DNA of 31,801 bases, from assembly GCA_030849805.1 (NCBI GenBank), contig JASANZ010002001.1:1-31801 (forward strand), in the 5' to 3' direction. The translations under genes were made by a program, and so were the position numbers. The notes beneath the pieces are model-generated. The model saw only the letters and a list, made by a program, of their open reading frames with translations, had not been told where the DNA came from and did not search any database. Of the stretch, positions 28,101 through 31,801 are shown piece after piece. The stretch is from Sergeia podlipaevii (taxonomy: Eukaryota; Euglenozoa; Kinetoplastea; Trypanosomatida; Trypanosomatidae). Numbering within the stretch: position 1 is the stretch's first letter; the number at the start of each line of letters is the position of its first letter.

Positions 28101-29769
28101 TTGACTGGAGCTGCGCCGCAATGACCTGAGAACGAGCTGCCTTGTTTTGATTTCTCACGCGCTCACGCAAGGAAGAAGGTGATGTAGCTCCACTGCTATG
28201 TGACCCAGCACTGTCGTTGCGTCGTACCACCGCATCCGCGCCGGCATGCACCTTTTCAGGCACTACAGCACTACCCGGCTGCTGTCCTACCATCGCCGGG
28301 TACTCTCTTCTAAGCCCCACTCTCGGCGAAGAAGAAGAAGAGGAATGCATCAATGGCTTCTCTTCTTCTTCTTCCACTTCTATGGTCATACATTCTACCC
28401 CTGTCACCATCTCTGCCTCACTACCATCATCGACAAGTGCATCAATGTTAGACGCAAGCGCGCTCTCATGCCCGGTCTCCACGAGCACAGAAATCGAGGC
28501 CTCACTAGCAGTAAGTGGCAAGCGCAAGGACTCCGGTAAGCACACCTCTTCGGAACGATAGAACCCCGTAATGGCAGACAGAACGCTGCCGCCACCACCA
28601 TGGTGGGCCCCAAGCCCGCTGGCCGCCGCTGAGGCATGGGAGCCCGTGCCAAGGTGCGGCATCGCACTCATGCCTAAAACGCGGCGCACATAGACGCCTC
28701 TTGTGTTGGCATGCAACTTCGCCTGTTTAAGGCGGCACGGTGCACCAGTACCAGCACTACTGTTCTCTGGCCAGAAGGTATGATAGAGCCCAGAAACATC
28801 CAGAAATAAGTTCACCCATCGGCCTTCACGAATACACTTCAGTGGCATCCGCACGTGTTGTGCCGTGACCGCAATACTGCTCGCGGCGCCAGTGAGTAAT
28901 ATTCGACGCCGTGTTCCCTGACGATCCGCCACCGTTAGCTCAAGCGTAGGGTCTAACTTGGCAGAGCCACCACTCGTAGTCATCGCTGTCTCACCGCACA
29001 CCTGAAGAGCAAGCACCGCGTTACTCGTGCCTTGCGTAGTCGGGATATCTTTCAAAAAGGAAACATCCGTATTAGGCGGTATGTAAAGAACCTGAGAGTG
29101 CGTGTCACGATCGTAGAGACAGCGGACACCAGAAGTGCGGTCCACTCTTGATGTCCTGCTGAGTCTTCCAGGAGCAGCAGCTACAGCAGTGATCGCTGGT
29201 GTGCTTCTCTCCTTCCCTCTAGAAGAAGAAGAAGCGGCTTCAATGATAAGAGATTCCAGCGGGCGTGTCCCCTGCGGACTAAATATCACAAAGGCTGTCA
29301 CCTGCTGTCGCTCTATAGACTGCGATTGTGGGCATGTGATGTTTTGACGCAGCCGCGGATGAGCGCTACTGCCATGACTATCTCCTCCTCCACTTCGATT
29401 GAGAACAGTAGTGATGGCGGAGCTACCTCTACCATTACCAGTGTTTCTATTGTTGTTTCTTTTGATGTTGCCGTTGCTGGATCCAGCACTACCACTACGT
29501 GAAGATACAGAAGAAGAACGAGGTTGATGATGAGTATGTGCAGTGACATGAGCTGTACTAGTCCCTACGCCATCGCTATTCCCTGGTCTCTCCCTCCTGC
29601 CCCCAGTACGCACCTCCTCCGCGGTCCACTGTCGAGTGTCCGACTCAGTCTTGAAGTGTACGCGGCGGCGTGCGCTCAGCAGTGGCACCTGTGTCTGTGC
29701 GATGCTGCTTGCTAATGTTGAGCTGTGAGAGGCTGGAGAAGATGAGTAGTAATACGTGTTTGCATTCAT
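25114..29769 (-). CDS. Large protein with an N-terminal CFAP20-type domain
   Basis: This encodes 1551 residues. After about 155 Ser/Arg/Asn-rich residues, a domain at about 160-366 resembles the CFAP20/WDR90 family. It opens with FVIFSPQGTRPLESLI and has the hallmark REGRWVNLFLDVSGLYHTFW near 313; the closing segment is GVYVRRVLGM. In between are VLYIPPNTDVSFLKDI and a beta-rich stretch. The family includes CFAP20 (axoneme inner junction), WDR90/POC16 and CFAP20DC, so a role at the flagellum, basal body or microtubules is likely. The remaining 1180 residues are Ser/Pro/His/Gln-rich and probably disordered, with acidic and poly-Gln patches. The last 20 residues, YVYDSVLDCYLDLYTNEYVD, form a compact Tyr/Asp motif that recalls OCRE repeats. 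The CFAP20 assignment rests on motif similarity by eye. The start is supported by a splice acceptor only about 17 bases upstream. Confidence 0.85.
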   Translation of the reverse strand: MNANTYYYSSSPASHSSTLASSIAQTQVPLLSARRRVHFKTESDTRQWTAEEVRTGGRRERPGNSDGVGTSTAHVTAHTHHQPRSSSVSSRSGSAGSSNGNIKRNNNRNTGNGRGSSAITTVLNRSGGGDSHGSSAHPRLRQNITCPQSQSIERQQVTAFVIFSPQGTRPLESLIIEAASSSSRGKERSTPAITAVAAAPGRLSRTSRVDRTSGVRCLYDRDTHSQVLYIPPNTDVSFLKDIPTTQGTSNAVLALQVCGETAMTTSGGSAKLDPTLELTVADRQGTRRRILLTGAASSIAVTAQHVRMPLKCIREGRWVNLFLDVSGLYHTFWPENSSAGTGAPCRLKQAKLHANTRGVYVRRVLGMSAMPHLGTGSHASAAASGLGAHHGGGGSVLSAITGFYRSEEVCLPESLRLPLTASEASISVLVETGHESALASNIDALVDDGSEAEMVTGVECMTIEVEEEEEKPLMHSSSSSSPRVGLRREYPAMVGQQPGSAVVPEKVHAGADAVVRRNDSAGSHSSGATSPSSLRERVRNQNKAARSQVIAAQLQSKLRPAVPMGLLGLPPRREGAPSSGDEPPQSQKHTEGFFHDDTRGAVGTSSVSVDSHLERGEEEEEDAAAAVTLSAMEDDYTDFISYNDHPSRFAGRHHGADDYYHDAAASSSSSDHGSRPWTGTTLAVSSASASSVLSRVASPVQQQIEDEMEVCAVNEANLSPPPPSTDTLAAAASPLVSAYPVASSNLRQPDRPHLLVAHQQQQYQQQQQQQQDRQFASHDAVRAPEGLQGVVDGTQPIASPSYTSAMQVVALLNARVRSIRSVLEDPHRPRPASTPAPPRIPLYALSKLPTVREREDKGSRKVKSGGDAGEGVGTLQQRAATAQVPRGLPALHRPDSPSSHFPLPASLPLSVAVLVEDKGVQTDITTVPIPSLQQWSPSTHPLSGGVPRAAVSPARHPLLEEQRQLKPGKKTERQDEDILELWRSTEIPFATRVQEEREAGRVKDRGGNDTAHVHPHHNRHRHHHHHPAEFISQQQSTLPHVSMWSEGVHSAGAAVAFTTATATDTGATQPHSLMDLLKRRQLAPSPTSSLLPSPISALAARVVDSHAPMKLQVLPQAPHAEGLNSSNGNSPQYSMIPQNNTHGANVPADGRGDDDTGAPISTNTSWTFQSASVIAASSSAVPWRHASYPSDMTGRVGEAAAYGYSSHMSSVQLPPSQQPLQGPGQPIYSRPTTAAGGAHDSVRVTTPLQSARNDRHGSTSSFYETAALHTQDGTLSSAGPTMESEGTPLPWPVNAPRFTQQQPLSAVLPPSGTSRRPPGLPTKPRGVVTAVPLSLLGITGGAAGRLGREQSRIVAPPELVQRPVPTRILSSLPATTDGLSDGKEGAAATSPPQDGRGEMETEGSEGDADQPPSNITVYSSCGTFMCIRPSQIPASASRRVRYGSVSDSMSDSVPQYDVNTGTADAGESIHGVRMLDSVPSRRHCGGTEAFPWQAHTPSQTSRNGMMATGHDAADGTANCNADSKATRDGERYVYDSVLDCYLDLYTNEYVD
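27458..27501 (-). repeat. CAG-type run encoding poly-Gln in the CFAP20-domain protein
   Basis: CTG/TTG triplets on the plus strand encode a Gln-rich stretch in the disordered region of the CFAP20-domain protein. It is likely variable in length. Confidence 0.8.
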
Positions 29770-29786
29770 TGAAAGTATCTCCTTCC

Positions 29787-29813
29787 CTGCTCACAAAAAA
29801 AAAAGGAGAGGGG
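29787..29813 (-). promoter_or_regulatory. Predicted spliced-leader acceptor of the CFAP20-domain gene
   Basis: The sense strand has CCTTAACCCCTCTCC, a T-run of ten, GTGAG and then CAG at 29789-29787. Just 17 bases separate it from the ATG at 29769. A second long CT-rich stretch precedes it. This is the clearest acceptor in the window. Confidence 0.6.
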
Positions 29814-29957
29814 TTAAGGTGAGAGAGAAGAAGCAGGAGGAAAAAGAAATGCTTATTTTCAAGAAAAGGAGAGAGAGAAAGTGTGTGTGTGTGTGTAGAG
29901 AGATCTATGCAGCCAGTATTCTACCTAAAAATAGGTTTATCACTCTCTCCCTCTCTC

Positions 29958-30002
29958 TATATATATTTATATATATTTATATATTTATAAATATATATAT
30001 AT
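29958..30002. repeat. TATATTTA-type AT array
   Basis: An AT-only stretch of about 45 bases made of TA and TTTATA units. It is low-complexity spacer DNA that could melt easily, but no origin or promoter motif was recognised. Confidence 0.75.
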
Positions 30003-30616
30003 TCCTCTAGTATTCGCTATGTGTCACACGGGAGAAAGCAAGAGAGGGCATGAAAGACCTCCTTGGGTCTGGCAAAAAGGATTACTTCTTTTTTTTTAAG
30101 GTGACCCTTCTCTTCAGTCCCCTCTCTCTCTCCCTTGATTCCTTCGCTCGTTTCACTTGCTTTGAATATGTCGCAAAGCACGCCTAACTAACTAACAAAA
30201 AAGAAAAGGGGAAAAAAGAGCAGAAATTAATAAAAGGGGAAAAATCTTATTAATAGAAGAACAAAGCGTACTCACTCCCTTATTGATGTTTCCGTTGTCA
30301 CTGGAATCAAATTCAACGGGAACATCATCAGGAAAAGTGAGCAACGCACACACAAAAAAAAAAGCACTCAAACAAGCGAAAAGTAGAGAAAAAGAACACT
30401 GTTAGGTGTCATTGCTAATAAGGAAGAGTACTCTCATTAGTCACAATAAAGAGAGGGAGAAACAAACGAAAAAAAAAGGACACACCTCTTCCAGCAAGTA
30501 ACCCTACATTGTACTACATTCGCGATTGCTGATGATGCTATTTTCTGTTGTTGTTGCTTTTTTTTTTTTAATTGTTTCATTATAGTAGTGATGAGAACAA
30601 GTGAAAATAATAATGT

Positions 30617-30653
30617 TAATAAATAAATAAATAAATAAATAAATGAATAAATA
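30617..30653. repeat. AAAT tetranucleotide array
   Basis: About nine AAAT units with one G substitution. A related but irregular array of A-runs and single Ts lies at 30787-30818. Both are in the spacer to the right of the last gene. Confidence 0.85.
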
Positions 30654-31286
30654 ACAACACAAACTGAATCGATAGCTCTTGTCTACAACTTTATTTTCTT
30701 TGCGATATATATAAATATATATACGTTTCATTTATAACTATATAAGCAAACCTCCAACAGCTCAGACACACACACCATTGCCAACATAAAAAATAAAAAA
30801 ATAAAAAAATAAAAAAAACTTCAAGATAAAACTTTAGCAAATATATAAAGAAAACAATCCCGTCAGTTTACACAGCAAAAAAAAAGTAATAAGCACCAAG
30901 ATGCATGCGTCAGCTTCCGCAGTGCGCATTTTTTTTTAAAAAAAAGATATAAATATTTAAAAAAAAAAAAAATGTTCCCCTTCTCCTCCTATTCTTTATT
31001 ATTAACATAATAAACAATAATGCTCGGTCTCTCCTCTCCCCGCCATTTCCTTCTTGTTTTTTTTTTTGTTGTTTCATTTTCTCCCTACTTTCCAATTTTC
31101 AATCAAATCAAATGCATTTTTTCCTCTCCCTCTTTCCCTCCTCTCTACTGAGCCACACCATCATGAACCTAATAAAGCAATTACAAGAAAAAGATGGAAG
31201 AGAACACGGTGTAAGAGATTGTTGTTTTATGTAAGCCTAAGAAATCATCACATTCACTTCTTTCCTGCTTAAAAGAAAAAAAATTC

Positions 31287-31315
31287 TGTGTGTGTGTGTG
31301 TGTGCGTGTGTGTGT
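31287..31315. repeat. GT microsatellite
   Basis: A TG run with one C substitution, in the right-end spacer. A shorter pure GT run lies at 29881-29896. Confidence 0.8.
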
Positions 31316-31801
31316 AGAAAACATATGTGTGCCTCCTCGCAATACAAAAATGAAAGAGCTTACATGTCACGTTCAGGCACAACATTCAAAGAGAAGGGGA
31401 AAAAAAAGAGAATGATTATGACAAAAAAAGGAGGAGGAAACATTTGCGTTGTGACTTTAACACATTTATATATATATCCTCTTGTACGTCCTTTCAACTA
31501 AAAGAAAAACCTCTGTATAAAAAGAGGAAAGAAAGAAAAAGAAAGAGAGAGAGGCTCCGTACATTAAAAATTCAGTTTTTTGGCATCTTTGTTTCCTCCG
31601 TCATGTGCATCTGTGCAAGTGTATGTGTCGGTGTCTTTCGCCTCCACTTTGAAAAGAAAAGAAAAGAAAAGAAAAAAAAAGATGTCATTCACCAACCCAC
31701 TAAACGGAAAAAAAAAGGCACCCAAAGACCCACACACATCAATACATGTGCAAGTTAACACAGTTGCGAAAAAAAAAAGGGGAGGTGGGGGATGAGCATC
31801 G

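Larger units (their letters stand above)
29770..31801. other. Spacer upstream of the CFAP20-domain gene
   Basis: About 2 kb without a recognisable gene to the window edge. It is very AT-rich, with TA/TTTA arrays (29958-30002), a GT run (29881-29896), an AAAT array (30617-30653), repeated AAAAAAT units (30787-30818) and another GT run (31287-31315). The next gene to the right, or its 3' end, lies outside. Short open frames here are translated homopolymers. Confidence 0.65.

Noticed and set aside
1..31801. tRNA genes, transposons, SIDER-type retroposons or CRISPR arrays
   Set aside because: No T-arm plus D-arm pair, reverse transcriptase, transposase, terminal repeats or regularly spaced repeats were seen by eye. 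Degenerate SIDERs in the spacers cannot be excluded without a search.

Overview
The window looks like a piece of a trypanosomatid (kinetoplastid protist) nuclear chromosome. Nine convincing protein genes all lie on the minus strand and are read right to left. No coding sequence shows an intron. Coding blocks are fairly GC-rich, while the spacers are full of A/T homopolymers, TA/CA/TCTC microsatellites and, in the sense direction, polypyrimidine tracts followed by AG, as expected for spliced-leader trans-splicing of a polycistronic unit. Histone H2A.Z with a long Gly/Lys tail, a cystathionine beta-synthase without haem or Bateman domains, and very large low-complexity hypothetical proteins fit the same group. 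The species cannot be named from the sequence; the AT-rich spacers argue against a typical Leishmania.

Layout in transcription order, right to left: 31801-29770 AT-rich spacer; 29769-25114 large protein with an N-terminal CFAP20-type domain; 24472-23786 Sm-fold RNA-binding protein; 23252-21102 RING plus extended-PHD protein (putative ubiquitin ligase); 20599-20057 histone H2A.Z; a 2.1 kb spacer with no gene; 17929-17096 complex I 24 kDa subunit (NDUFV2/NuoE); 16077-14017 unrecognised low-complexity protein; 12419-11355 cystathionine beta-synthase; 9621-6259 T1/BTB plus RCC1-repeat protein; 4489-1853 WD40 protein with an N-myristoylation signal; 1852-1 spacer.

The genes do not form one pathway. 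They cover chromatin (H2A.Z, RING-ePHD), RNA processing (Sm), mitochondrial respiration (NDUFV2), sulfur amino acid metabolism (CBS), probable cilium/cytoskeleton (CFAP20 domain) and scaffold proteins (RCC1, WD40). That mixture is normal for trypanosomatid clusters, where expression is set mainly after transcription. Each gene has at least one plausible upstream splice acceptor, though all are predictions.

No mobile element, CRISPR array, rRNA or tRNA gene was recognised. The items most worth a second look are the RING-ePHD protein beside H2A.Z, the CFAP20-domain protein with an OCRE-like tail, the T1 domain split by about 250 residues, the Sm protein with a large insertion, and a single N flanked by an exact 68-bp repeat that is probably an unmerged assembly overlap.
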